Source: WHSW01 sp963749365 (GTDB taxonomy: Bacteria; Actinomycetota; Thermoleophilia; Solirubrobacterales; 70-9). Taken from it: 64,000 nucleotides of DNA. Shown here one piece after another: positions 15,737-24,483 of this stretch; the first letter of the stretch is position 1; the number at the start of each line of letters is the position of its first letter. The translations under genes were made by a program, and so were the position numbers. A model generated the notes under the pieces. It had not been told where the DNA came from. It worked only from the letters and a program-made list of their open reading frames with translations, and did not search any database. The stretch lies in the NCBI GenBank assembly GCA_963749365.1, contig CAVVME010000004.1:496001-560000 (forward strand), in the 5' to 3' direction.

Positions 15737-17950
15737 CTAACCGGCCGGCTCGCGTGCGGGCTGGTCGTGGGCGACCTTCGACGGCCACCAGTTGCGCTCG
15801 CCGAGCTTGAACGCGATCGCCGGGACGAGGATCGTGCGGACGAGGAAGGTGTCGACCAGGAGCCCGAAGGCGATCGTGAACCCGATCTGGAACAGCGTTT
15901 CGAGCGGCAGGCTCATGAGCGCGAAGAAGGTCCCGGCGAGGATCAGCCCGGCGCTGGTGATCACGCCGCCGGTCCGCTCGAGCCCGGTGATCACCGCCTC
16001 CTTGGTCTCCTGGTGGGCGGCCTCCTCGCGGATCCGGCTCATCAAGAAGATGTTGTAGTCGACCCCGAGCGCGACCAGGAAGATGAAGGCGAAGGTCGGC
16101 AGGCCCGGGTCCGAGTCGGGCTGGTTGAAGATCTCGGTGAAGATCAGCGTCGTCGCGCCGAGCGCGAAGGCGTAGGAGAGGACCACCGTCGCGACCAGGT
16201 AGAGCGGCGCGACGACTGCGCGCAGGAGCAGGCAGAGGATGGCGAAGATCAGCAGCAGGACCAGCGGCACGATCAGCTTCGCGTCCGAGCGCAGGGTCTC
16301 GGTGGTGTCGAAGTTCTCCGCCGTCAGCCCGCCGACCAGCGCCGCGCCGTCGCCCGCGGCCCCCCGGACCGCCTCGCGCAGGGCCGGGATCGTGTCGTTG
16401 GCCTCGTCGGAGAACGGGTCGTAGGCGAGCGTCACGTCGATCCGCTCGAGCTCTCCGTCCTCCGATGCCCCGGCGGGGACCACCGCCACGACGCCGTCGA
16501 CCCCCCGCGCCGCGTCCGCCACCGGCTCGGCGGCGTCGGTGGAGGCGAGGACGGTCGTGACCGCGGTCTGTCCGGCCGCCAGCTGGTCCTCGATCACGAG
16601 CTGGCCGTCGACCGACTCGGGCGGATCGCGAAAGCCCTCGCCGAAGTCGATGATGCCGCGGTCCTGGAAAAGCCCCAGCGCGCCGAGGGCGAGGATCCCG
16701 ACCGAGATCACGAGCGCGAGCGTCGAGCGCTCGTGGACGAAGTGCCCGACCCGGCGCCAGATCCCGAGTGCAGCCTGCTGCTCGCTGCCGTGGCGCGGGA
16801 TCGACGGCCAGAAGGAGTTGCGCCCGAGCGCCGCCAGCAGTGCGGGCAGGAAGGTGAGGCCGGCGAGCAGCATCACGGCGACGCCCAGCGCCAGCACCGG
16901 TCCCATCGTCTGGGTGGCGCGGAAGTCGGCCAGCGTGAGGACGAGCATCGCGGCGATCACGGTCGCGCCGGCCGAGAGGATCGCCGGCCCGGTGCGCTCG
17001 GTGGCGTGCGCCATCGCCTCGTGCTTGTCCTCGAACCGCCGCAGCTCCTCGCGGTAGCGGGAGACGATCAGCAGGCAGTAGTCGGTGCCGGCGCCGAACA
17101 TCAAGACGATCAGCAGGCTGGTGGTCTGACCGTTGACCTCGAGCGCCCCGGCCTCGACCAGCCCGTAGACGAGCGCGGCGGCGATCCCGTACGCGATCGC
17201 GACCACGAACAGCGGCACCAGCGCGATCACCGGCGAGCGGTAGATCGCCAGCAGGAGGACGAGGACGAGGCCGACCGTGACCAGCAGCAGGGTGGTGTCG
17301 ATCGACTCGAATACCTCGATCGAGTCGCTGACGATGCCGCCGATCCCGGTCACATAGGCGCGCAGCTCGCCCTCGCCGGCGTCGGGATCCGGCGCGATCG
17401 CGCGCAGCGCGGCGACGTTGTCCTGGATCTCCTCGGAGTCCTCGGTGTTGGTGCGGATCAGCAGCAGCGCCGTCGAGCCGTCCGCCGAGACCGCGGCGGG
17501 CGCTTCGGTCGGCTCCGCCTGGCCGGAGTCGGTGGCGGTCGCGATCGGCTCGGCGCCGCAGATCGGGCCCTGGAACGGATCGATGACCGCCAGCACCCCG
17601 TCGAGATCGGCGGGCGCGCACGGGGTCGCGGGCTCGCCGGCCCCGGTCGCGCCGGCAAGGCTGCGCGCGTCGTCGCTGATCCGGCGACGGTCGGCCTCGG
17701 TCAGGCCCCCCTCGCGGGTGTAGACGACGAGGATGTCGACCTCGCGGCCGTCGGCGAAGCGCTCCTCGACGAGGTCGTTGACCTCGGTCGACTCGGCGTT
17801 CCCGGGCAGGAAGGCCTCGTTTTCGTTGGTCGTCGCCTCCTGCAGCTTGGGCTGGAACTGAAACAGCGCGAAGCCGACGATCACCCAGGCGGCGATCACC
17901 ACCCACTTCGTCCTCGGTCCCGCGGCGAAGGCGGATACGCGGCGCAGCAT
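15737..17950 (-). CDS. MMPL family (RND-like) membrane transporter
   Basis: A 737-residue MMPL-type transporter, a class that exports lipids and other hydrophobic compounds using the proton gradient. Two similar halves each have one helix, a large external domain and a bundle of five helices. The proton-relay Asp-Tyr pairs are visible as FGAGTDYCLLIVSRYREEL in the first half and ALGVDYNIFLMSRIREEA in the second. The ATG at 17948-17950 is preferred to an in-frame GTG at 17971 because TACTAT (17961-17966) lies 10 nt upstream of the ATG, while the GTG would lie upstream of that element. Divergent from the 3-hydroxyacyl-CoA dehydrogenase. Confidence 0.9.
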   Translation of the reverse strand: MLRRVSAFAAGPRTKWVVIAAWVIVGFALFQFQPKLQEATTNENEAFLPGNAESTEVNDLVEERFADGREVDILVVYTREGGLTEADRRRISDDARSLAGATGAGEPATPCAPADLDGVLAVIDPFQGPICGAEPIATATDSGQAEPTEAPAAVSADGSTALLLIRTNTEDSEEIQDNVAALRAIAPDPDAGEGELRAYVTGIGGIVSDSIEVFESIDTTLLLVTVGLVLVLLLAIYRSPVIALVPLFVVAIAYGIAAALVYGLVEAGALEVNGQTTSLLIVLMFGAGTDYCLLIVSRYREELRRFEDKHEAMAHATERTGPAILSAGATVIAAMLVLTLADFRATQTMGPVLALGVAVMLLAGLTFLPALLAALGRNSFWPSIPRHGSEQQAALGIWRRVGHFVHERSTLALVISVGILALGALGLFQDRGIIDFGEGFRDPPESVDGQLVIEDQLAAGQTAVTTVLASTDAAEPVADAARGVDGVVAVVPAGASEDGELERIDVTLAYDPFSDEANDTIPALREAVRGAAGDGAALVGGLTAENFDTTETLRSDAKLIVPLVLLLIFAILCLLLRAVVAPLYLVATVVLSYAFALGATTLIFTEIFNQPDSDPGLPTFAFIFLVALGVDYNIFLMSRIREEAAHQETKEAVITGLERTGGVITSAGLILAGTFFALMSLPLETLFQIGFTIAFGLLVDTFLVRTILVPAIAFKLGERNWWPSKVAHDQPAREPAG

Positions 17951-17960
17951 CCGGGGCGTG

Positions 17961-17967
17961 ATAGTAA
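17961..17967. promoter_or_regulatory. Overlapping divergent -10-like elements (MMPL / 3-hydroxyacyl-CoA dehydrogenase)
   Basis: ATAGTAA reads TACTAT on the minus strand, 10 nt before the MMPL ATG. On the plus strand it gives TAGTAA, 7 nt before the dehydrogenase GTG; the plus-strand hexamer lacks the final T. Start codons are 24 bp apart, so both promoters must overlap. Confidence 0.4.
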
Positions 17968-17974
17968 CCACGCC

Positions 17975-18802
17975 GTGAGTGACTCGGACGGATACGCGCG
18001 GGCCGGGATCGCGGGCAGCGGGACGATCGGCTGCGGGCTCGCCGCCTGCGCGACCCAGGTCGGCGAGGTGCGCCTGCTGGCGCGCAGCGACGCCTCGGCA
18101 TGGCGCGCCGAGGAAGCGGCGCAGGCGGAGGCGAAGAAGCTCGACGGGGGCGTCGCGGCGCGGATCCGCGTCACCACCGACCCGGCCGACCTCGCCGACC
18201 GCGACCTGGTCGTCGAGGCGATCGCCGAGGATCTCGAGTCAAAGGGCGGGCTGCTGGAGATGCTGGCCGAGCTCAGCGCCGAGGCGGACCTCGCCAGCAC
18301 GACCTCCTCGCTGCGGGTCGCCGACCTCGCCGCTCGCAGCGGCGCCGCCGAGCGCGTCTTCGGGCTTCACGTCTTCAACCCGGTCGCGCGGATGGAGCTG
18401 GTCGAGCTCTGCCTGCCCGACCGCTTGCGCGACGGTGCGGCCGAGCGCGCGCGAGGCTGGGTGGCGCAGCTCGGCAAGACGGCGATCGAGGTCCCCGACC
18501 AGCCCGGCTTCGTGGTCAACAGGCTGCTGTTCCCGTTCCTGTTCGAGGCGGTGCGGATGCTCGAGCAGACCGGAATGAGCGCGGCCGACGTCGACTCGTG
18601 CATGCGGCTCGGCGCCGGTCATCCGATGGGACCGTTGAAGCTGCTCGACTTCGTCGGCCTCGACGTCGCGATCGCGATCGGCGAGAGCCTGCACGGAGAC
18701 TCGAGCCGCGAGTCCGACCAAGTGCCCGAGCGGCTGCGCGACCTCGCCGAGGCAGGCTGGCTCGGCCGCAAGAGCGGGGCGGGCTTCTACGAGTACGACT
18801 GA
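17975..18802 (+). CDS. 3-hydroxyacyl-CoA dehydrogenase family protein
   Basis: A 275-residue NAD-dependent dehydrogenase oxidising 3-hydroxyacyl-CoA (or 3-hydroxybutyryl-CoA). The N-terminal dinucleotide fold is GIAGSGTIGCGLAACA. The active-site block VFGLHVFNPVARMELVEL contains the catalytic histidine, and PGFVVNRLLFPFLFEAVRML is the start of the C-terminal dimer domain, ending GAGHPMGPLKLLDFVGLD and GRKSGAGFYEYD. Length is typical of the single-domain type. The GTG at 17975 has a TAGTAA hexamer 7 nt upstream and no Shine-Dalgarno, consistent with a leaderless mRNA. Confidence 0.92.
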   Translation: MSDSDGYARAGIAGSGTIGCGLAACATQVGEVRLLARSDASAWRAEEAAQAEAKKLDGGVAARIRVTTDPADLADRDLVVEAIAEDLESKGGLLEMLAELSAEADLASTTSSLRVADLAARSGAAERVFGLHVFNPVARMELVELCLPDRLRDGAAERARGWVAQLGKTAIEVPDQPGFVVNRLLFPFLFEAVRMLEQTGMSAADVDSCMRLGAGHPMGPLKLLDFVGLDVAIAIGESLHGDSSRESDQVPERLRDLAEAGWLGRKSGAGFYEYD

Positions 18803-18818
18803 GCGCCGCTCACAGCAT

Positions 18819-19112
18819 CTAGGCCGCGCGGCGGGCGGCGGCGGCGCCCTTGCCTTTGCGAGCCGGGCGCGGCGCCGGAGGCTCGGGATGACTACCGCAG
18901 AGGTCCCAGACGACCTCCGCCTCGGATACGCCCTGGCGGTGGGCCTCTTCGGCGACGCTGCTCCAGGGAAGCTGCGCATCGGGAAGCTCGTCCCAGCGGG
19001 CCAGCTCGAGCGCCTCGAGCGCCCCCTTCAGGGCCGGGCCCAGATGCGACTCGCTGCGCAGCATCGCCCTCAATACGTCGAGCTGCTTTTCGGTCAGGCG
19101 CACCGTCCACAT
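18819..19112 (-). CDS. Hypothetical protein (97 aa)
   Basis: A small soluble protein starting MWTVRLTEKQLDVLRAMLRS, then LGPALKGALEALELARWDEL, and ending in a basic Ala/Arg/Lys tail. I do not recognise a family; the first 40 residues look like two amphipathic helices. The tail looks like a nucleic-acid-binding or disordered extension. TAGCGT lies 9 nt before the ATG. It lies alone between two convergently arranged genes. Coding status is supported by codon third-position G/C and a clean start. Confidence 0.55.
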   Translation of the reverse strand: MWTVRLTEKQLDVLRAMLRSESHLGPALKGALEALELARWDELPDAQLPWSSVAEEAHRQGVSEAEVVWDLCGSHPEPPAPRPARKGKGAAAARRAA

Positions 19113-19185
19113 CGATAGCGAACGCTAGATCCGCTCACGGACGGAAGCCATGGGCCCCGAAAGCCGCTGCTTGCGGGGCTCGGCG

Positions 19186-20520
19186 CTACCCGGCGCCTTC
19201 GGGACCGGTCCGGGCCTCGGCCCCGAGGACGCGGTGCTCGGCGGTCACAGCATGGATCCGCACCGCGACGATCCGGTTCTCGCGTACCGACTCGACCCGC
19301 AGCTCGTAGCCGTCGGCGAGCACCTTGTCGCCGCGCTTGGGCAGCCGGCCGAGCTCCGAGAACACGTAGCCGCCGATCGAGTTGAAGGCGTCCGAGGAGA
19401 CCGGGAGCTGGATCCCCGCGTCCTCGAGGTCGCCGAGCGGGACGTGGCCGCGGACGTACCAGTCGCCGCCGGTGAGCCGGCGCAGATCGACGGCGCGGGG
19501 GTCGGTCTCGTCCTCGATCTCGCCGACCACCTCCTCGAGGATGTCCTCGACGGTCACGATCCCGACCGTGCGCCCGTACTCATCGGAGACGATCCCGATC
19601 GAAGAACGCTGGCGCTGCAGCTCGGCGAGCAGGTCGTCGAGCGGCTTGTTCTCGGGGAAGACCGGCACCTCGCGGATCGCCGGCTCGAGCGCCGCATCGC
19701 CGCCGGCGTTCATGTAGAGACGGACGAGGCTGTTGTTGTGGACGACGCCGCGGACCTTGTCGGGGTTGTCGCCCTCGACCACGACCAGCCGGGTGTGGCC
19801 CGAGGTGACGCAGCGCCGGAGCGCGTCCTCGACCGTCTCGTCGGCGTTCACGGTGACCACCGCGGGGATCGGGGTCATCACCTCGCGCGCCTGCTGCTCA
19901 TGCAGGTGAAAGACGCCGCCGAGCATCACCGCCTCGCCGGGATCGAGGCTGCCGCCGCGGGCCGAGGTCCTGATGATCTCCTTCAGGTCGGCGGAGGTGT
20001 GCTTCTCGCCGAGATCTCTCGGATCGACCCCGAACAGGCGGACGATCGCGTTCGACGCCTTGTTCAGCGCCCAGGTGAACGGGGCGCTGAAGGCGCGAAA
20101 GGCGCTCAAGGGGCGCGCCAGGGCCCGGGCGGTGGGCTCGGAGCGCGTGATCGCGAGCATCTTCGGCACCTGCTCGCCGATCGTGATGTGAAGAGCGGTG
20201 GCGACGGTGAAGGCGATCACGAAGGCGATCGCGTGCGCCCCGGTGGCGTCCCCGAGCAGCGGCTCGATCAGGTCGGCGATCGCGGGCTCGCCGAGGAAGC
20301 CGATCCCGATCGAGGCGAGGGTGATCCCGAACTGGCATGCGGCGAGCGATTCGTCGATCTTGTCGAGCTGCTCGAGCGCCTGCTGGGCACCGGCCTCGCC
20401 CCGCTGCGCGAGCTCCTCGATCCGGCCCTTGCGGGTGCGCACGAGGGCGAACTCGGCCGCGACGAAGAGCCCGTTGATCAGGACGAGCGCGATCAGCAGG
20501 AGGAGGAACAGGGCCGTCAC
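19186..20520 (-). CDS. Hemolysin-family (CNNM/DUF21, CBS, CorC) membrane protein
   Basis: A 444-residue membrane protein of the CNNM/CorC type, linked in other bacteria to magnesium or cobalt efflux. Order: DUF21 transmembrane domain (about residues 1-190, beginning MTALFLLLLIALVLINGLFV and including CQFGITLASIGIGFLGEP), a pair of CBS domains (about 205-330, with REVMTPIPAVVTV and SSIGIVSDEYGRTVGIVTVE), and a C-terminal CorC/HlyC transporter-associated domain (DAFNSIGGYVFSELGRLP). The GTG start faces the decarboxylase gene. 'Hemolysin' is a historical family label; lysis is not implied. Confidence 0.9.
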   Translation of the reverse strand: MTALFLLLLIALVLINGLFVAAEFALVRTRKGRIEELAQRGEAGAQQALEQLDKIDESLAACQFGITLASIGIGFLGEPAIADLIEPLLGDATGAHAIAFVIAFTVATALHITIGEQVPKMLAITRSEPTARALARPLSAFRAFSAPFTWALNKASNAIVRLFGVDPRDLGEKHTSADLKEIIRTSARGGSLDPGEAVMLGGVFHLHEQQAREVMTPIPAVVTVNADETVEDALRRCVTSGHTRLVVVEGDNPDKVRGVVHNNSLVRLYMNAGGDAALEPAIREVPVFPENKPLDDLLAELQRQRSSIGIVSDEYGRTVGIVTVEDILEEVVGEIEDETDPRAVDLRRLTGGDWYVRGHVPLGDLEDAGIQLPVSSDAFNSIGGYVFSELGRLPKRGDKVLADGYELRVESVRENRIVAVRIHAVTAEHRVLGAEARTGPEGAG

Positions 20521-20611
20521 CGCTCAGGGCGACGCTGCGTACTTCGGGGGAGGGCGTCGTCCATACAGGACCGGGCAAAGGTAGCAGCCACCGGGGGGAG
20601 CCGGGCCGCAG

Positions 20612-20617
20612 TAAGTT
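20612..20617 (+). promoter_or_regulatory. -10-like element TAAGTT for the decarboxylase
   Basis: TAAGTT matches TANNNT and ends 7 nt before the ATG at 20625, which predicts a leaderless mRNA. No Shine-Dalgarno is present. Confidence 0.55.
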
Positions 20618-20624
20618 CAGCCGG

Positions 20625-22088
20625 ATGGACCAGAGCTCGACGCCGTACCTCGACGCTCTCGTCGAGCACGCCAAGCGCGAGCCGGGCCGCTTTCACGTAC
20701 CCGGCCACAAGGGGGGCGCGGGGGCCGACCCGGCGCTGATCGCCGCCTTCGGCGAGCAGGCGATCCGGATGGACATCCCGGCGGGCCTCGAGTGGATCGA
20801 CGTCGGCCCCGAGCCCGACCGGCTCCCGTTCGGACAGGCCCAGCGGCTCGCGGCCGAGGCTTGGGGGGCGGGGCGGAGCTGGTTCTTGGTCAACGGCGGC
20901 TCCGGTGGCAATCACGCGATCTGCCTCGCGCTCGCGCACATCGGCGACCGGGTCGTGGTCCAGCGCAACGTCCACTCCTCGATCATCGACGGCCTCGTGC
21001 TCTCCGGCCTGCGGCCACGGTTCGTCGCCCCGCAGGTCGACCCCGAGCTCGGGATCGCGCATTGCGTGAGCCCCGAGCACCTCGACGAGGCGCTCGCCGC
21101 CGAGCCCGAGGCGACGGCGGCGATCGTCGTCTCGCCGACCTACTTCGGCGCCGTCGCCGACATCGCCGCGCTGGCCGAGGTCGCGCATCGGCGCGGGGTG
21201 GCGCTCGTCGTCGACGAGGCCTGGGGCGCCCACCTGCACTTCTCCTCGGCGCTCCCGGCCGCGGCGCTGGACTGCGGCGCCGACCTGGTGCTCTCATCGA
21301 TCCACAAGATCCTCGGCTCGATCACCCAGTCGGCGATCCTGCACCTCGGCACGGGCGGCCGGCTCGACGAGCGGGTCGTCGACCGCTCGGTGACCCTGGT
21401 CGAGTCGACGAGCCCGAACGCCTTCCTCACCGCTTCGCTGGACGCCGCGCGACGGCTGGCGGCGACCCGCGGCGAGGAGCTGCTCGCCGAGACCGTCGCC
21501 TCGCTGGCGAAGCTGCGGGCGCGGATCTGCGAGATCGACGGCCTCGACGTGCTCGATGAGCGGATCGTCGGACGCAGCGGGGTCTTCGCCTACGACCCGA
21601 TGCGGCTGGTGATCGACGTGCGCGGCACCGGAGCCACCGGGCATCGGATCGCACGCCTGATGCGCGCCAGCCACGACATCAGCCTCGAGCTCGTCTCCGA
21701 GAACGTCGTCGTCGCCGTGTTCGGGATGGGCGAGCGGGCGAGCGAGACCGGCGCGCGCCTGGTGAGCGCGCTGGAGAGCGCCTGCGAGCGACTCGGCGAG
21801 GAGGCGACCGAGCTCGAGCCGTTCGCCGAGCCGCCCCAGTGGGGCCCGATGGAGCTGACCCCGCGAGAGGCCTTCCTCGCCGACCAGGAGGTGGTGGCGT
21901 TCGCCGAGGCCGAGGGCAGGATCGCCGCCGAGTCCCTCGCCGCCTATCCGCCCGGGGTGCCGAACGTGCTCCCGGGCGAGCGTCTCACCCGCGCCACGCT
22001 CGACTACGTCGCCGACACCTTCGCCCAGGGCGGCCTCGTCCGCGGCGCCAGCGACCGGAGCTTGAAGACGATCCGCGTCGTGGCATGA
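20625..22088 (+). CDS. Orn/Lys/Arg decarboxylase family PLP enzyme
   Basis: A 487-residue PLP-dependent decarboxylase of the ornithine/lysine/arginine major-domain family (fold I). The signature FHVPGHKGGAGADP is at residue 23, the cofactor stacking loop NGGSGGNHAICLAL near 92, the Asp-containing strand ALVVDEAWGAHLHFS near 190, and the PLP lysine in LVLSSIHKILGSITQSA. The C-terminal domain keeps LAAYPPGVPNVLPGERLT. It is of the short type without a response-regulator-like wing. The downstream guanidino-type hydrolase and carbamoylase suggest arginine as substrate (inference); lysine or ornithine cannot be excluded. Confidence 0.9.
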   Translation: MDQSSTPYLDALVEHAKREPGRFHVPGHKGGAGADPALIAAFGEQAIRMDIPAGLEWIDVGPEPDRLPFGQAQRLAAEAWGAGRSWFLVNGGSGGNHAICLALAHIGDRVVVQRNVHSSIIDGLVLSGLRPRFVAPQVDPELGIAHCVSPEHLDEALAAEPEATAAIVVSPTYFGAVADIAALAEVAHRRGVALVVDEAWGAHLHFSSALPAAALDCGADLVLSSIHKILGSITQSAILHLGTGGRLDERVVDRSVTLVESTSPNAFLTASLDAARRLAATRGEELLAETVASLAKLRARICEIDGLDVLDERIVGRSGVFAYDPMRLVIDVRGTGATGHRIARLMRASHDISLELVSENVVVAVFGMGERASETGARLVSALESACERLGEEATELEPFAEPPQWGPMELTPREAFLADQEVVAFAEAEGRIAAESLAAYPPGVPNVLPGERLTRATLDYVADTFAQGGLVRGASDRSLKTIRVVA

Positions 22089-22100
22089 CTCGCGCTGCTT

Positions 22101-22997
22101 GTGCCAGGCCAGGCGACTGTGGTTGATCCTTGGGGTGCGGATTCGGAGTACGGGCGGCTGCGCGACGTCCTCCTCGGCCCGCCCGACAACTTCCGCTGGC
22201 TGCCGACCAGCGCGATCTCGAAGGCGACGCTTGCGAGCGGGGCGTCATTCGACCCCGAGCTGGCGCGCGCTCAGCATCGAGAGCTCGTCGACACGTATCG
22301 ATCGGCGCAGGTCACCGTCCACATGCTCGAGCCCGACCCGGCCCTGCCCTACCAGGTCTTCGCCCGCGACTCGAGCGTGATCACCCCAGGCGGGGCGGTC
22401 GTGACCCAGCTCAAGCAGCCGTGGCGGCGCGGGGAGTACGCGCCGGTGATCGACTTCTACCAGGGGCGCTCGATCCCGATCCGCGGCAAGATCACCGCGG
22501 GGGCGCTCGAGGGCGGCGACGTGACGATCGTCGAGCCCGGCGTGATGCTGATCGGAAACGGCGAGGAGCGGACCGAGATCGAGGCCGCGCGCCAGCTCGC
22601 CGGCTGGATCTCCGACGACGGCTGGGAGGTGCGGATCGAGCCGATCCCGGGGCAGTTCGTCCACATCGACGTCCTGGTCTCGGTGCTGGCGCCGAAGCTG
22701 GCGGTCGTCTGCGTCGAGGCCGCGTCGGGAGGACTGGTCGGCTGGCTGCGCGCGAAGGGCTTCGAGCTGATCGAGGTATCGCTCGCCGATGCGATGCGGC
22801 TCGGCGTCAACGCGATCTCGCTCGGCGGCGAGCGGGTGATCTCGGCTGCCGGCTCGGCCGAGCTCAACGGGCGGCTTCGCGCCCTTGGGATCGAGGTGCT
22901 CGACCCCGAGCTCTCGATGTTCACCGCCGGCGGGGGCGGCGCGCACTGCCTCGCGCAGGCGCTGCGCCGCGACCCGGCCGTCGCTGAGCGTGGCTGA
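22101..22997 (+). CDS. Amidinotransferase/DDAH-fold guanidino hydrolase family protein
   Basis: A 298-residue pentein-fold protein related to dimethylarginine dimethylaminohydrolase, arginine deiminase and agmatine deiminase. Visible motifs are VFARDSSVITPGGAVV (substrate-binding Asp), ALEGGDVTIVE (the E-G-G-D block), FVHIDVLVSVLAPKLAVV (the conserved His-Asp) and GGGGAHCLAQALRR (the nucleophilic cysteine near the C-terminus). These are the catalytic residues for guanidinium hydrolysis. GTG start 12 nt after the decarboxylase stop. If the decarboxylase makes agmatine, this enzyme could deiminate it; an arginine or methylarginine substrate is the alternative. Confidence 0.85.
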   Translation: MPGQATVVDPWGADSEYGRLRDVLLGPPDNFRWLPTSAISKATLASGASFDPELARAQHRELVDTYRSAQVTVHMLEPDPALPYQVFARDSSVITPGGAVVTQLKQPWRRGEYAPVIDFYQGRSIPIRGKITAGALEGGDVTIVEPGVMLIGNGEERTEIEAARQLAGWISDDGWEVRIEPIPGQFVHIDVLVSVLAPKLAVVCVEAASGGLVGWLRAKGFELIEVSLADAMRLGVNAISLGGERVISAAGSAELNGRLRALGIEVLDPELSMFTAGGGGAHCLAQALRRDPAVAERG

Positions 22998-24234
22998 GCC
23001 TCCCGAGATCGACCCGGGCCGAGTGATCGCGGACCTGCGCGAGCTCGATCGGCGGACCGCGGACGAACGCGGTGCGCAGCGAGTCTGCTGGACCGAGCCC
23101 TGGCGGGAGGCGCGCCGGCTGCTCGCCGGGCTGCTGTCCGAGCTCGGGATCGAGCCCGAGGTCGACGAGGCGGGAAACCTCTGGGCCCGGCTCGAGGGCG
23201 CCAACCCGCGGGCGCCGGCGCTGGTGCTCGGCTCGCACCTCGACTCGGTCCCGGACGGCGGCTGGCTCGACGGGGCGCTCGGGGTGATGGCCGCGCTCGG
23301 GGTCCTGCGCGCCTACGCCGAGGGCGGCCGGGCCCCAGCGCAGCCGCTGGTGATCGTCGACTGGGCCGACGAGGAGGGCGCGCGCTTCGGGAACAGCCTC
23401 TTCGGCAGCTCGGCGTTCGCGGGAACGCTGGATCCGCAAGCGCTGGGCGAGCTGCGCGACGTCGACGGGCGCCCGATCGCGACCGTGCTGGGCGAGCACG
23501 GCGTCGAGCTCGCCCAAGCCCCCCGATGTGGCGAGCGCCGGACGGGGCTCGCCTCCTACCTCGAGCTGCACATCGAGCAGGGGCCGCGGATGGAGGCCGC
23601 GGGGGTGCGGGTGGCCGCGGTCAGCGGCTGCGTCGGGGTCGAGCGCTGCCGCTTCGCCTTCCGCGGCCAGGCGGCCCAGGCCGGGACGACCCCGATCGAG
23701 GCCCGCCGCGACGCCGGGCTCGCCGCGGCGACGGCGGCGCTGGCGATCGAGCGGCTTGCCGTCGACGAGGCGGGGTTCGCGACCACGGGCGAGCTCCGGA
23801 TCGAGCCGGGGATCGCGACCGCGGTCCCCGGGCGCGCCACCCTCTCGGTCGACCTGCGCCATCCCGAGGCCGCGGCTCTGGCGCGGATGCTGGCGCGGAC
23901 GAGGAAAGCGACGCGGGCCGCCGCCGACGCCCGCGGTTGCGAGCTGACCGAGACCGCGATCTGGAGGATCGAGCCAATCGGCTTCGACCCGGACCTGGTC
24001 GCGACGGCGCGCGCCACCTGTGCCGCGCTCGCCGGGGAGCCGGCCGAGCTCGTCAGCGGAGCGCTGCACGACGCCGCCGCGGTGGCGCGGGTGCTGCCGG
24101 CGGCGATGCTGTTCGCCCCCTCGCTTGCCGGGATCAGCCACGCCGTCGAGGAGGACACCGAGGAGGCCGACCTGGCGCTGGCGATCGAGGCGCTGGCGGA
24201 ACTGGCGGCCCGGGCGCTGAGCCGCAAGGGTTGA
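22990..24234 (+). CDS. M20-family amidase/carbamoylase (Zn-dependent, HyuC/AllC-like)
   Basis: A 414-residue metal-dependent hydrolase of the N-carbamoyl-L-amino-acid hydrolase / allantoate amidohydrolase group in peptidase family M20. Metal ligands appear as LVLGSHLDSVPDGGWLDGAL, VDWADEEGARFGNSLFGS (Glu pair), LELHIEQGPRMEAAG and LVSGALHDAAAVARVLPA. A dimerisation insert lies in between. Such enzymes release ammonia and CO2 from N-carbamoyl groups. The GTG start overlaps the previous stop by 8 bp, so it is coupled to the guanidino hydrolase; an N-carbamoylputrescine-like substrate would complete a pathway (inference). Confidence 0.88.
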   Translation: MAEPPEIDPGRVIADLRELDRRTADERGAQRVCWTEPWREARRLLAGLLSELGIEPEVDEAGNLWARLEGANPRAPALVLGSHLDSVPDGGWLDGALGVMAALGVLRAYAEGGRAPAQPLVIVDWADEEGARFGNSLFGSSAFAGTLDPQALGELRDVDGRPIATVLGEHGVELAQAPRCGERRTGLASYLELHIEQGPRMEAAGVRVAAVSGCVGVERCRFAFRGQAAQAGTTPIEARRDAGLAAATAALAIERLAVDEAGFATTGELRIEPGIATAVPGRATLSVDLRHPEAAALARMLARTRKATRAAADARGCELTETAIWRIEPIGFDPDLVATARATCAALAGEPAELVSGALHDAAAVARVLPAAMLFAPSLAGISHAVEEDTEEADLALAIEALAELAARALSRKG

Positions 24235-24317
24235 GCAGATTTACCCTATTTGCGGCAACTTTAGGCAGCCGCTAACCGATTCCACGCAAGATAAACACAT
24301 TCGTCCGACTTCTGGGC

Positions 24318-24323
24318 TAGCCT
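24318..24323 (+). promoter_or_regulatory. -10-like element TAGCCT for the riboswitch-CAP transcript
   Basis: TAGCCT matches TANNNT about 7 nt before the 5' side of the second c-di-AMP riboswitch. The surrounding 24240-24310 is noticeably richer in A and T than the neighbouring genes, as expected for a promoter region. Confidence 0.5.
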
Positions 24324-24330
24324 GAGCGGC

Positions 24331-24470
24331 GCCTAATCGCGGTTTCACCCGATCCGCGAGCGGAGGATCCAATTGGGGACGAGGTCCCCAGGGGCGAGTC
24401 GGCCGATCTCGAGCCGTAGCGCACTCTTCAGCGCGAGCCCGTCAGCTAACTCCGTCGGCGAGGAAGAGCA
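24331..24470 (+). ncRNA. ydaO/yuaA-type cyclic-di-AMP riboswitch upstream of the CAP-domain protein
   Basis: Conserved blocks in order: GCGGAGGAUCCAAUU, a GGGGAC/GUCCCC hairpin, AGGGGCGAGUCGGC, a variable stem, then AGCCCGUCAGCUAACUCCG at 24436-24454. The last block is identical to that of the riboswitch at 6783-6920. The first block (GGAUCCAA) departs somewhat from the usual GGGGACCCAA. A Shine-Dalgarno AGGAGG follows before the ATG at 24484. Edges are approximate. Confidence 0.82.
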
Positions 24471-24483
24471 ACCAGGAGGGTTG

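Noticed and set aside
15731..17974. Plus-strand frame leading into the 3-hydroxyacyl-CoA dehydrogenase
   Set aside because: Antisense shadow of the MMPL gene rich in Glu/Arg/Asp; real homology starts at the GTG at 17975.
14808..18101. A 1097-codon open frame on the minus strand
   Set aside because: Arg/Pro/Gly-rich shadow of the MMPL and desaturase genes; no domain, and GC-rich codon bias explains the long open frame.
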